Source: Anomalospiza imberbis (Eukaryota > Chordata > Aves > Passeriformes > Viduidae). From it: a DNA stretch of 64,000 bases. Below are positions 13,713 through 24,199 of the stretch, in pieces. How positions within the stretch are numbered: position 1 is the stretch's first letter; the number at the start of each line of letters is the position of its first letter. The position numbers and the translations under genes are program-made. The notes under the pieces were generated by a model. The model was not told the DNA's origin, made no database searches, and was given only the letters and a program-made list of their open reading frames with translations. The stretch spans positions 620,001-684,000 of the forward strand of contig NC_089692.1 in the NCBI RefSeq assembly GCF_031753505.1. The letters run 5' to 3'.

Positions 13713-14712
13713 TTGGCAATCCTGCCTGGCTGTCTTGGATGCTACCGGAAATCCTAACCAAGCAACTTCCCTTGAGTGAAATAATCACCTTTCTGTGGTT
13801 GACTTCGCAGAAAATAAGGAATAAGATTTTCACCTGGTAATAAACTGACCATGTTTAGTTAATGGAAATTAAAAGCAAGGTCTTTCAGGCTTAAAAGTTC
13901 CCTGTCCAAATTAAAGAAACTGAAAAATGGGACCCAAGGGTTTTAGAAGTTTCAAATTAAACAATCTTCCAATAACAGTTGCCTGGGTTTTGTTCTAGGA
14001 ATTTGAAATGTCTCTAAAATGGAGCTCAGTTGATTAAATTCTGTGATCTGTAGGGAACTGATATGCACAGAGCTGATAGAACTGTTCTATAGTTAATCAA
14101 TAGATGAAGGCTACACCTTTACACCAAGCAGAGGAACATCGCTCCAAGCATCCCCTCACCATGTTATACAAAATTCTCTGTAGAGCTCCTTACCAGTGAG
14201 CTGCAGAATACTGCATTGCTATCTTAATTATTCACTGTGTTGTATAAAATAATTAAGCAGTTTATTTATCATATTTTGCATTTTGCAGCCCTTCCTCTAA
14301 AATATTTCCATCGCATTTTTAAAGAAAAAAATTTCATTTGTAAAAGGATCTGCATCATTAGAAATCTGTGACTCTTATTTCACAGGTAAATACAAGCAGG
14401 TGGAATGCGCCACTGTTATTTTCTATTTAGATAACTTTTATATCATTCTCAGAAACATTTGTCACTGCACTTAGTGGCTGCATTTGTTTCCTCTCTGCTG
14501 ATTTGTCTCCCACTAATTTATTTTGGCTCCTGCTGAGACACGAGGAAGCACAGAGACATCTCACTGCCTTCAGCAGCAGCTTCACACAGGACTGGTGCAG
14601 GTTGTGAATAAAATGCATCCAACACCAAGGCAGCACAGGCAAGGAGAGAGCTTTTATGCAGAAATGACGTAGCACATAAACACACAACACACACACCGAG
14701 GCTGGCACTTAC
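13713..14712. other. AT-rich non-coding DNA
   Basis: No gene or repeat recognised. If the minus-strand donor at 14712 is real, this stretch would be the start of the intron after that exon. Confidence 0.4.
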
Positions 14713-15150
14713 CAGAAGAAATTCTAGTATTTTATGTTTGCTCCATGAACAAGGAAACAACAGGGGTCAGGCCCCAGCTGCGAAAGAAAATTTGGCAGAC
14801 CGAGAAAAGAGAGCGTTAAAATGAGACGAGAAGGGAAAGATACAAGGGAGTTCATCTCTCCCAGAAATAAAGCGACATTTAGTTTTGCGGGTGGAGGATC
14901 CATTCTGGTGGCAGCAGAAGCTTCTCGTCTGCGGCTGGCTTTTTAAAAATGCCAGTCCATTTTCGCCTCGTTAACTGTGAGCTATCGGCGCCGCTGTGAG
15001 AGCTCGGGGAGCGCTCGGACTGAGCTGCGCTCCCCTCCCGGGATTTATCCCGGCTCTGGGCCGGGATGCTGCGGGAGCCGCCGCCCCCGCACAGGGGTGC
15101 CCAGTCTAATTGCGACGTGCTAATTGGAATTTGATAGCGTGACGTGGTCA
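14713..15150 (-). promoter_or_regulatory. Candidate minus-strand promoter and first exon
   Basis: A small GC-rich, CpG-containing patch (about 14990-15120) lies beside promoter-like words. These are an ATTGG (CCAAT in reverse) at about 15122 and a CRE-like GTGACGTGG at about 15139. Downstream on the minus strand a strong splice-donor match, CTG followed by GTAAGTGCC, puts an exon end at 14713 and intron start at 14712. Between them the minus strand has a 59-codon open frame (about 14903 down to 14724) that I do not recognise and that closes before the donor. The arrangement suits a first exon of an unidentified gene or long non-coding RNA. No transcription start can be proven from sequence. 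Confidence 0.3.
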
Positions 15151-18100
15151 GAGAGCCACTCAGAGCTTGGCACAGAGCGAGCTGCAACCCAAAAAGCGAA
15201 ACATCGCCCAAAACTGAGGAAAACAACGGCAACTAAAGTGGCTGTACAGGAGCGGGAGCTGCGCATTTCAGCGTGGGACAGATGTGTTCTTACATAAAAC
15301 AGACACAAAGAATCACAGTGGTAAATACCTCACCCCACAGGAGTCATCTTAATCTCCAGCTTACAAAGACCTTCGAAAACGGAGTCTCTTCACATCAGCT
15401 TTTACTTGAATTCTTTGACTTCCCACGGCTTTGTTTATAGGAACAGGCTCTCTTTGATGTTGGAACATTAGAAGGAGTGCAACAATAAATTTCCCATATT
15501 CTAATATCCAGGCATCCCGAGCTTGTTCAAGGCCCCCTTGATTCATGAAGGCAAATAATTAAATTACCTGAGCTTTGATCAAGGAGTCGCTGCAGTCCCT
15601 TTTTGATGTCGATTGAGGCTGTTTGCAGCTCCACACAGATAGCTGGCCCACACGGGGTTTAACCCTTTTGGCACCAGCGGCAGACTGCAGGCAGTGTTCT
15701 GGCATTCCCAAGTGAGCCCCACAGCATCATTTGGGAATGCTGTTCCAGAAGGAGCACAGGAGGCATGGCAGGTCCAGGAGGATCCCTGTACCAGACTTGA
15801 TGGGCTGTTCATTGAAAGGCTGAACCTCTTTCTTCTAAACAAGGTGAAATTATTTCCCAGTCAGGTCAACCTGTCTCAAAAGCATTTTTTGGGAGCTGCT
15901 CTTTGGATGGCATGGTACTGAGACATAAAAATGCTGCTGAGAAGCAAAGGGGTTTGCCTTGGTAGTACAAGAGATTTCATCACATCCATGCTTCCCAACA
16001 ATACCCCCCAAAAGAAATGGGAGTGGGCACAGACTTCCCTAGTCAGGTGAAAGAACACTCCTCAACAGGAAAATCAAGTAGATTTAAGCCTTCACCTCTC
16101 CTCAGATACGAGCACCTGGATGAATTAATCTGTGCCATGATCAAGTCAAAGCCCTGGTCATGCTGCCTGCAGAAAAACAGAAACCAGTCAATGCAGACAC
16201 TGTGCTCTCGGCTGATTTGCCATTCTGAATATGATTACTGAGAGAATTCCTCCACATAAATGAGGAATTAGGCTCCTCTTCATTCATTCTAAGATTCTTT
16301 CGGGACATGAGGAGGTTACTAAGAGGACATAATTAGAAGTCATAATTAATATATAGCAATCTCTCCCTCGGTTCCCTACACAGCTCCAACAACACAGCCA
16401 TGGATACACCCCTAATTTTAGCAGCAGTTGCATGGATGATAGAAATGACCTCACCAGACTACTGAGATGTGGCAAAAACAGCTCTGCAACAGGACTTTTC
16501 TGGTCTTTCATGGCAGAAAGACATCTGTCCTTCACAGCACAGCTGGGGAAAGGATCCCTGTCATGCAGAGTGACATCTCAATTCACAGGATACAGGCTGC
16601 AAAAAGCATAACGAGCATGCCTGCCTTCCCCTAGATAGCAGGCAAATTATTTTAGGGCATGAGGATGTAGATGGAAATTCATATATTTACATTAAAATGC
16701 TTGATAAGGTCTTAAAAATTTGGGATGTTTCTGATTTGTTGGAAAATAAAACTTGGGGCCTTCTGTAAAGCCCAGAGGGGAAATGTGTATAATGAATTAG
16801 TAAGAATGAGAAAAGGAGTCAATGTACACACAATTTTATGCATTTTCCATTAAGCCAAAGGAGCTGCACATATAACTAACATGAGAAATGAGAAACCTTC
16901 CTCTTTGAGCAAACACTCCTGGTAACACCAGTGAAAAAGTGTTACAGGAGGAGCTGCTGATCTCCAATTCTACAAGAAATTAGCATTCATTAACTCAGAG
17001 TAATAAAATGCCCAAGGCAATTATGGGTTAAATATAGTATTCTTTAAAGAACATGGAAACAGTTAAAACACAAGCTTTACTCCACGTTATTTTGAATTAT
17101 TTCGTTTCTAGTAAAAATGGATGTGATTTCCAGATGGGAGATGCCTCTAGGCAAAAACATTCTCCTTCTCTCCTCCAGTAGGCAAAATGACTAAATACAA
17201 ATGCAAAAGTCTTTCATAGACATGATTAATTTCATTTACATTATTTTCTTAATAAAGTATCAATGACCTTCTGTAAATATAGGGGGGAAAAAAGTAAATA
17301 GAAGTTAAAAGTCCTGAGTTTTGGTAGCTCTCCTAAAATGTACAACTTCCAAGAAATTACTTGCTGTTTGCTCATTTCTGAAGGGAAATACCATAAAGGC
17401 TGAGCTGTTCCCTAGACTGTTTGTGGGGATAGTTACAAGCAGGATTTCACAGCTCTGTGATCAAAATACAGAATTGCACGCAGTCCCTCAGTGATGGGGG
17501 ACACTGCAGTCTGGTAGGAGCCCTCAGGATGCCTGGAAGGCAGAAATTCCAGGAACATCCCCCCTGATCTCCAGCTCATCCTGAAAAAGCCAAGGTCAGG
17601 ACAACGAGCAATGGCAAATCTTGGTAGATCTTGGTAGATCTGAGAGCTGGCACTTCCTCTGCAGAATTGCTTATTTCAACCCAACTCATTTCAACTTGAT
17701 TGGATAATTAAACACATATTAATGCAATTTCATCCATTTGATGGAATATTGAGAGTATTCCTAACACTGGTAGGACCAAAACCTGGCTGAGCCCTGGGAT
17801 GCACAACTCCATCTAAACTCAAACACAAACACAGTGTAACCACCAAAACTCCCTGAAGTGCCACATCAAGGGTGCTGCTCAGTAATCCCAGTGTCAGCGA
17901 ATAGCCCCATGGACTCCAGCACCACTTCTCTGCTTCAGATCAGGTTCACCAGTCTGAATTTAACCAGGAGATGCAGACATCAGATAAACAGCTTAAACTT
18001 GCCTGCTCATAAAATAATTTTAAAAGGCTACTAACCACAGTAACAAAGTTCTGACCATGTATTAACCAAGGTGGATATTTCCAGTGCCTTCCAAAAGTAC

Positions 18101-20520
18101 AAATCCATGCTGAAGGGCACAATAAGGAGGAACTCAACGTTGAGTCCATGCCATGAGGAAAAAACCTAGCAATCTGACTTTTGACTTTCAATTTTCCTCA
18201 TGTGTTTTGACTGCTCCTTTAAAGCCCAAGCCAGCAGCCACCACAAATTTGGTAATTTGTGATGCTCCAGAATGACAGCACATCACTGCAGCCTGGAGTG
18301 AATCCTTGTGCTACCTTTTCCATGGAGTTCATCATGTCCCAGTTCCCTGTGACAGCTGCATATTGTACTTCTCTAGTGAGGCAGCAGGGCTGGTTCCCAC
18401 TTCCTCTCTCAGGAGAGTGCTCAGGTATTTCTCAGATCACGCTCTTGCCTCATTTCAATGTGGGGTTTTCTTTGTCATGAAGTAAATAATTATTGAAGTC
18501 ATTGAATGCACCGAGACTTAATTTTAACTGCTCCCAGCACTTGGACATCTGCTGAGACAAATACACAGACAAATGAGCTTTTGCTGTTGGATCCAAAAAG
18601 TGAAATAATGTCAGCAGAAGGTCACTGGACATCAGCTCCAAGCTTGTAGTGAGGGGTGTGATTGCCCTGTAGGCTGGACAGGGAAACCTTGCTTAATTCA
18701 GGGAGTAGGAAGAGTCAGAGGAGAAGGCAAATGTTGGATAAGCCTGACTCAAAGAAGCTGAGGAGAATGTCTCCACTTTTGAACAAAAGTGGAGCTGGCT
18801 GATTCAAGGAGAAATATGAAAATTAAAAAAGAAAGGTCAGAAGAGGCTGCTGTACCTGCTAAAGGTGAGGTTATGGCAGGGCAGAGCAAAGTTTGCATTG
18901 CAAAGTGGGAAAGTCTGGGGGTGAAATGTTCACTGAATATTAGATTTGGAGCTGCACAGGGAGAGCAGGATCTGACAAACTGAGGGGCACGGAACCTCAT
19001 ACACACCTCAGCAAGGTGAGTGAACTCCAGCTGAAGGTGCAGGAACCTGAGAGACCCCAAGCCAAGGTCAGGAGCACAGGCAGGACGCCAAGGGCACAGA
19101 GACATCAGCCTCAGCTGCTGTGCATGGTTCGTTGTGAGCCAGGGCATGCAGATGCCCCAGTTAGCTCTGAATGCTCCAAATCAGCTTTGTTTGTCGAGGG
19201 CAGTGGACTGTGACCTGCAGCACTGGGTTGGGAAGCACTGAGCAAGGGATCAGCTAAAACCAGTTTCACTTACAGGGCTGTAGCCAAAGCACCACAGAAA
19301 GCTAGAGATCTCTAAGAGGATTTGTAACTCAATACTTGAAACATGAACATAATGAATTGATGAGTATCATTTTTTCATATAAATATTATAAAATTCATAA
19401 TTTTAAGGACAGAAAAAGCAATTATGACCTACAGGCTGTCTGACCCACAGCCACATGTATTGCTACCTAATCAGCCCTTTTGTATGTAAATGAAAAATTG
19501 TTTGCATGCAAATGCCACTGCCTGCTCTGTTTTCTTCTTGCTTTAGAAAGAGAAATGCTATGGAAATTGCCACCGTGTTAAAAAGAACTGAAATGCATAC
19601 TAATCAGCCATATTCTCCCAGCTATACAAGCTATAATTGGAACAGTAACAAATAAAAAGGCAACTATCAGCACTGGACAAAATTTTCTATTTGAATCAGA
19701 GCCCCAAGTAAAATTATTATTCAGCTGCTTTTCAAAATTTTGGAACCTCTTGCGTCTGGAGAAATTGGGTTTGAAACTGTGAATGAACAGTGACTTTTCA
19801 CTAATGTGAAATATTGAAGATCTCTGGAATTTCAATTGCAAGAAAAATATCCTGAAAGAGAATGGGAAGGAACAATTATCATAAAAAAATGTCTGTTCTC
19901 TGTGTGCACTGGATAAATTTTGGCGTGATTCTGAGTTCCACCTAGCTGCTGATCCCTGTGGCTCATGCAGTATGGAACCGGGAGGGTTCGATCAGTGCAC
20001 TGGACCTGCTGAATTAACCTGGCAGCATTCAGCTGCTCAAGTATTGCTCCTTCCTGGAAAACAGTTCACAGCCATTCCTGCCTGAACAGGAAGTGCCCTG
20101 AAAGCAAGAAATGCACTAAAACCTTGTCTTGAATGATCTACCATGAGATGAGTGATGCTGAGAAATCCTTAACTGCACCAGTGTGTGGTCACGTCTCTGA
20201 AGGGACCACTGCTCTGAGGAGGGTGAGATTGAATCCTGCAATTGAATCCAACATTTCAACTGTGTTTTCTATTCTAATGAGACCTTCTTAATTTCTAAAT
20301 GCCATTCAAAGTCCTGTATTTGCCTCAGGAATCTCTTTATCAAATTAAACTATGTCCAAAAATTAGGGATAAACTTTCTGAATGGCATTTTCTTTGAGCA
20401 ATATAAAGGTTGCAATTTTTACCTGTTGCTTCCAGCAAAGTTTTCCAGTCACCTCTATAAATGGTTCAAATGCCAGCCAACTTTGCACAAGGTCTATTTC
20501 TTTCGTTTGCCTTGCAATGT

Positions 20521-20583
20521 CTACACACACACACAAAAAACTCAAACGAAAAAAAACACCAAAAACAAAACCCAAAAAACTGT
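20521..20583. repeat. CA/A-rich simple repeat
   Basis: A short (CA)n run followed by an A-rich stretch with scattered C and G. It is a low-complexity tract with no element attached. Confidence 0.7.
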
Positions 20584-21810
20584 AGTTGATAAAAGATGAA
20601 AGGAGTAACAGAGTTATTCGTTCAGCAGCCAAGATCTGTGAGATAATTACTTTAAAGAAGGGCCAGACCATTTAAATTTATTACTTAATGCTGACACATG
20701 CATGTATTAATAAAACAGTTAGCATTAATGGAAATAGGGTTTAGTCTCCTGATTCCAATAGAGCCATCATTTCTGCTTTCCACTGAACTAATGACTTAGC
20801 TGTGGCAGAATGATATGTATGCATGTATTTAACTATTTAACTTAACCACTGAGACCAATTAATGTGTTTCTGATGTTTGATTTTATTTAAAAGTATATAT
20901 CAGCAACCTCACTGGGATCAAAATTATGTTGAACCAGAGTTTATACGGCAGCAGTTTAACCTTAAGCCTGACTCTCTCACCTGGAATAGCTGATGTAAGA
21001 GCACTAAAATGGGGGGCAGAAGAATCAGCCCTTCAATGGGATTTGGCTTCCCAGGCCAGCACAGACTGTGTGCTTAGGGGCTCATGTGGCAGGGAGTGGG
21101 GCTGTGAGAGGGCGCAGCACTGATTTACTGCCCGTCTGGGTTTGGAGGACAGGATCTAGGGACAAACCTGACCCAGCCAGGCTGAGCTCGAGCTGAGCTT
21201 GCTCAAAGGCACAAAAACCTGCACCAGTTGCACCATACAAAGACAGGGGAGCTAAATGCTCAGTGCTCTGCAGCTCACAGACACAAAAACTCTGTTTTCA
21301 AGGCTGTTTGAATAAAATGCCTCCTGCTCATCTTTCCAGTGTTTCCCTGCACAGGCTGGTGTCCTCACAGTATTACTGGGGGCTCACAGCAACAGTGTCA
21401 GCCTGCAGCCACACCACTGAATGAAACCTTAATTGCAATTACTGTCTAGTCAGGCATTTCCTACAGCTGACATTCACGTATCAAAGTCCTGTCCAATTTT
21501 GTCTGCGTTATCATGCTCCGTGATCCACAGTTTCTGTTAGTGTATCTATAATGTAGCTACAGTCTACCTGTTGATGAACATTAAACATCATTGTAATAAT
21601 GAATTACGTTTGGAAACCTCTTGCTGCACTGCTCACCAATCACTCTGGCTCCCTTTTTACAGTCAGTTACTTGGTCCTTTTCTTTTAATCCATTTACATT
21701 GATTTCTACTACTCCAACTCTGCCTGCCATTGCATTCCAATTAAGAATTCTGATGAACTCTTGCTGATTCAGAAGGGAGAGGGCTCTCACTCATTGCCAA
21801 ACTTTGGAGG

Positions 21811-21860
21811 AAAAAAAAAAAAAAAACCACAAAAAAACCAACCAACCACACACACAAAAC
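21811..21860. repeat. A16 run followed by CCAA/CA repeat
   Basis: Sixteen A, then ACCAACC and CACACACA units. It borders the GC-rich island that starts near 21.9 kb and produces the run of phenylalanines at the end of the minus-strand frame described next. Confidence 0.75.
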
Positions 21861-21894
21861 CCCCTTAGAATTCGCTTAAGCCAGCACTTCAAAA

Positions 21895-22270
21895 CCGAGG
21901 AGCTCAGTTTTGGCTGGTGGAGCCAGCAGAGCTCGGAGGGACGGGCGTGCCTGGGAGCCACCGCACCCGAGCCGTGACGAGAGGAGCCCCGGTGCCTTTG
22001 CCCGGCAAAAAGAGCCTTAATGTCACCTTCCTCCGGGCACGGCTGCCGGCTCCACTCACTAGCGGCTGAATTCCCGCTGGCTCCGCTGATGGAGGCACCG
22101 GGAGGCACGGCCGCTGGCCCTGCCGTGCGGGATCTTCTCGGGAGGGCCTTGAGCAGCACTGGCAGCTCGAAGTTTCCTCCCAGCCTGAGCGCAGGGAGCA
22201 GCTGAAGGGCTGTTCCCTGCCCCGCAGCACAGAGGATGGGCACTGACAGGACTCCTGCGCAGGAAATGTG
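21895..22270. other. GC-rich, CpG-rich island
   Basis: GC and CpG content rise sharply between about 21.9 and 22.27 kb compared with the flanks. The minus strand holds the longest non-repeat open frame in the window (22456 down to 21791, 221 codons). Its sequence matches no family I know and its end is encoded by a poly(A) tract, so I do not call it a gene. CpG islands in birds often mark promoters, but no direction can be assigned here. Confidence 0.45.
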
Positions 22271-22682
22271 CCCTCCTGTGCAGGAGCCACTGACACTCTC
22301 ACCGAGGGTTGTTTTCCCAAGATAATTCCTAATAGTCTCTCTCAGGCCGTTGACAGGAAACTGGACAGCTATCATGGCACTGTGCTGCCTGGCTTTGTTG
22401 TAGGCAAGAACTTGGATTAGGTGCATAATGGACTTTTCTGGCTGCACCCAGTGCAAGTTTGCAATTTTGTAGAGTTCTGCACTGTTATTTATGGTATATC
22501 CTTCTTACACAAAGCAATGTGGCTGGTCTGAGTCAAATCAAAGATCCAGTCTGTAGGAACACCCCAAAGAGGATGTCTAGAGGAACATCTGAATGAAGAA
22601 GGCGGCAGCTGGAATAAGGCTCTTCCCATGCCTGCAACCATTCCAAATCTATATGATCATATATGTCCTTGCTGGTCAGCAT

Positions 22683-22803
22683 CCAGCCTGGATGGGCTTT
22701 GGAGCAGCCTGAAGTAGTGGAAGGTGTCCCTGCCCATGGCAGGGGGTGGAAGGAAATGAGCTTTAAGGTCCCTTCCCACCCAAACCATTCTGTAATTCTG
22801 TGA
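22683..22803 (+). mobile_element. CR1 LINE fragment, 3' end
   Basis: Plus-strand CR1 tail from CCAGCCTGGATGGGCTTTGG through AAGGTGTCCCTGCCCATGGC and TTTAAGGTCCCTTCCCACCC to an ATTCTGTAATTCTGTGA end. It is about 120 bp long and severely 5' truncated. It lies between two GC-rich islands. Confidence 0.87.
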
Positions 22804-22965
22804 GTAGTAACATCTTTTGTATTCCAGGGTTCTGCAGGATATATGGAAGTGATTTGGGCTAATTTGCTTTTCTCAGGCCTTCAGCTGTGAGCTCCACTGA
22901 CCTGGATATGAACAGATAAAACTAGTCCAATTTGGCTTAATATGTGATTGTTTCATTGTGTGGGT

Positions 22966-23014
22966 TGTTTTTTTTTTTTTGTTTGTTTGTTTTTGTTTGT
23001 TTGGTTGGTTTTTT
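22966..23014. repeat. T-rich and GTTT/GGTT simple repeat
   Basis: A run of about 13 T, then GTTTGTTTG units and GGTTGGTT. It lies just before the large GC-rich island. Confidence 0.78.
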
Positions 23015-23159
23015 CTCCTGTCAGGGATGTCTTTATAAGAGCTCTCAAACCTGATAACATCTCTGAAAGAAATACATTTTGTTTCACTGTATCATTTTTT
23101 TTTCCTGCCTTTGAACTCTTGGCATGGCATGAACCGTCTCTGCCTTTGAAAAGGAACGA

Positions 23160-24165
23160 AAGAGCAAGCAAAAACCCTCCCGAGATGGGCCCGCGCTCTT
23201 ATCCCACGCCCAGCCTCCAGCTGTGAAGTCAGCCTGTCTGCAGACAAGCCGCACTTCCAGCATCCCAAAACTCCTCCGCCAGAGCCAAGACGGTGCCGCG
23301 CGGCCGCAGGTGAGGCGGTCAGCGGCTGGAGGGCTGTAAAACCCCGGGGACGCGGAGAGAGATCCCGCGGGATGTGCCGAACCGGGAGCGGCTCCGGGAA
23401 CAGGCGGAGGGTCCGGCCTCGCGTCCCGCGGGATGCTCCCGGTGCGGCACAGAACCGGGAGCGGCTCCGGGAACAGGCAGCGGGTCCTGCCCCGCGTCCC
23501 GCGGGATGCTCCCGGTTCGGGACAGCCGGGAACAGGCGGAGGGTCCGGCCTCGCGTCCCGCGGGATGCTCCCGCCGCGGGCACAGAACCGGGAGCGGCTC
23601 CGGGAACAGGCGGAGGGTCCGGCCCCGCGTCCCGCGGGATGCTCCCGGCGCGGCACAGCCAGGAACGGCTCCGGGAACAGGCGGAGGGTCCGGCCCCGCG
23701 TCCCGCGGGATGCTCCCGGTGCGGCACAGCCAGGAACGGCTCCGGGAACAGGCGGCGGGTCCGGCCCCGCGTCCCGCGGGATGCTCCCGGTTCGGCACAG
23801 CCGGGAACAGGCGGCGGGTCCGGCCCCGCGTCCCGCGGGATGCTCCCGGCGCGGCACAGCCAGGAACGGCTCCGGGAACAGGCGGCGGGTCCGGCCCCGC
23901 GTCCCGCGGGATGCTCCCGGCGCGGCACAGCCAGGAACGGCTCCGGGAACAGGCGGCGGGTCCGGCCCCGCGTCCCGCGGGATGCTCCCGGCGCGGCGCG
24001 GAACCGGGAGCGGCTCCGGGAACGCGCGGGGCAGCACTGCCCCCTGCTGCCCGCCCGCCGCAGCGCGGCCGCGCCAGCCCCGCGGAGCCCCCGGAGCGAT
24101 CCGAGCCCTCCTTCCGCGGGGATAACGCACCCGCGGACCGCCTGTCTCAAAGTCTGAGTCCTCAG
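23160..24165. other. Large CpG-rich island containing a minisatellite
   Basis: About 1 kb of extreme GC and CpG density. The core is the tandem repeat at 23353-24030. Unique GC-rich flanks lie at 23160-23350 and 24030-24165. In the left flank the plus strand has a splice-donor-like GGCCGCAG then GTGAGGCGG, with the exon edge at 23309. The frames upstream of it close quickly, so any exon there would be non-coding. The long open frames on both strands come from the repeat's lack of stop codons. Confidence 0.6.
23353..24030. repeat. GC-rich minisatellite, 59 to 74 bp unit, about nine units
   Basis: The marker word GTCCCGCGGGATGCTCCC recurs at 23423, 23496, 23555, 23629, 23700, 23771, 23830, 23901 and 23972, giving spacings of 73, 59, 74, 71, 71, 59, 71 and 71 bp. 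A degenerate partial unit precedes them near 23362. The 59-bp units lack about 12 bp (AGGAACGGCTCC-like) that the long ones have. Units differ mainly at GGCGGAGGG versus GGCGGCGGG and at the bases after GCTCCCGG. Each long unit has an inverted pair (GGAGC near GCTCC) and the palindrome CCGCGG, so it can fold on itself. Open frames of up to 410 codons cross the array on both strands in several frames. Because unit lengths are not multiples of three and no frame is preferred, I treat these frames as non-coding. Confidence 0.93.
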
Positions 24166-24199
24166 CGTCAACACCCGACACGGGGCTGCTACATTTTCT

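Larger units (their letters stand above)
15151..21889. other. AT-rich non-coding DNA, about 6.7 kb
   Basis: No gene or mobile element recognised. Small features are a direct repeat of CTTGGTAGAT at 17619-17641, a 12-bp perfect palindrome TTTGCATGCAAA at 19501-19512, a C/A-rich tract near 20521-20583 and an A16 run at 21811. Open frames are short and scattered on both strands. Confidence 0.5.

Noticed and set aside
19984..19993. GGTTCGATC-like word resembling a tRNA B box
   Set aside because: No A box at the right distance and no cloverleaf could be drawn around it.
23353..24030. Regularly spaced repeats that might suggest a CRISPR array
   Set aside because: The units are directly adjacent with no unique spacers, and the DNA is clearly from a vertebrate.
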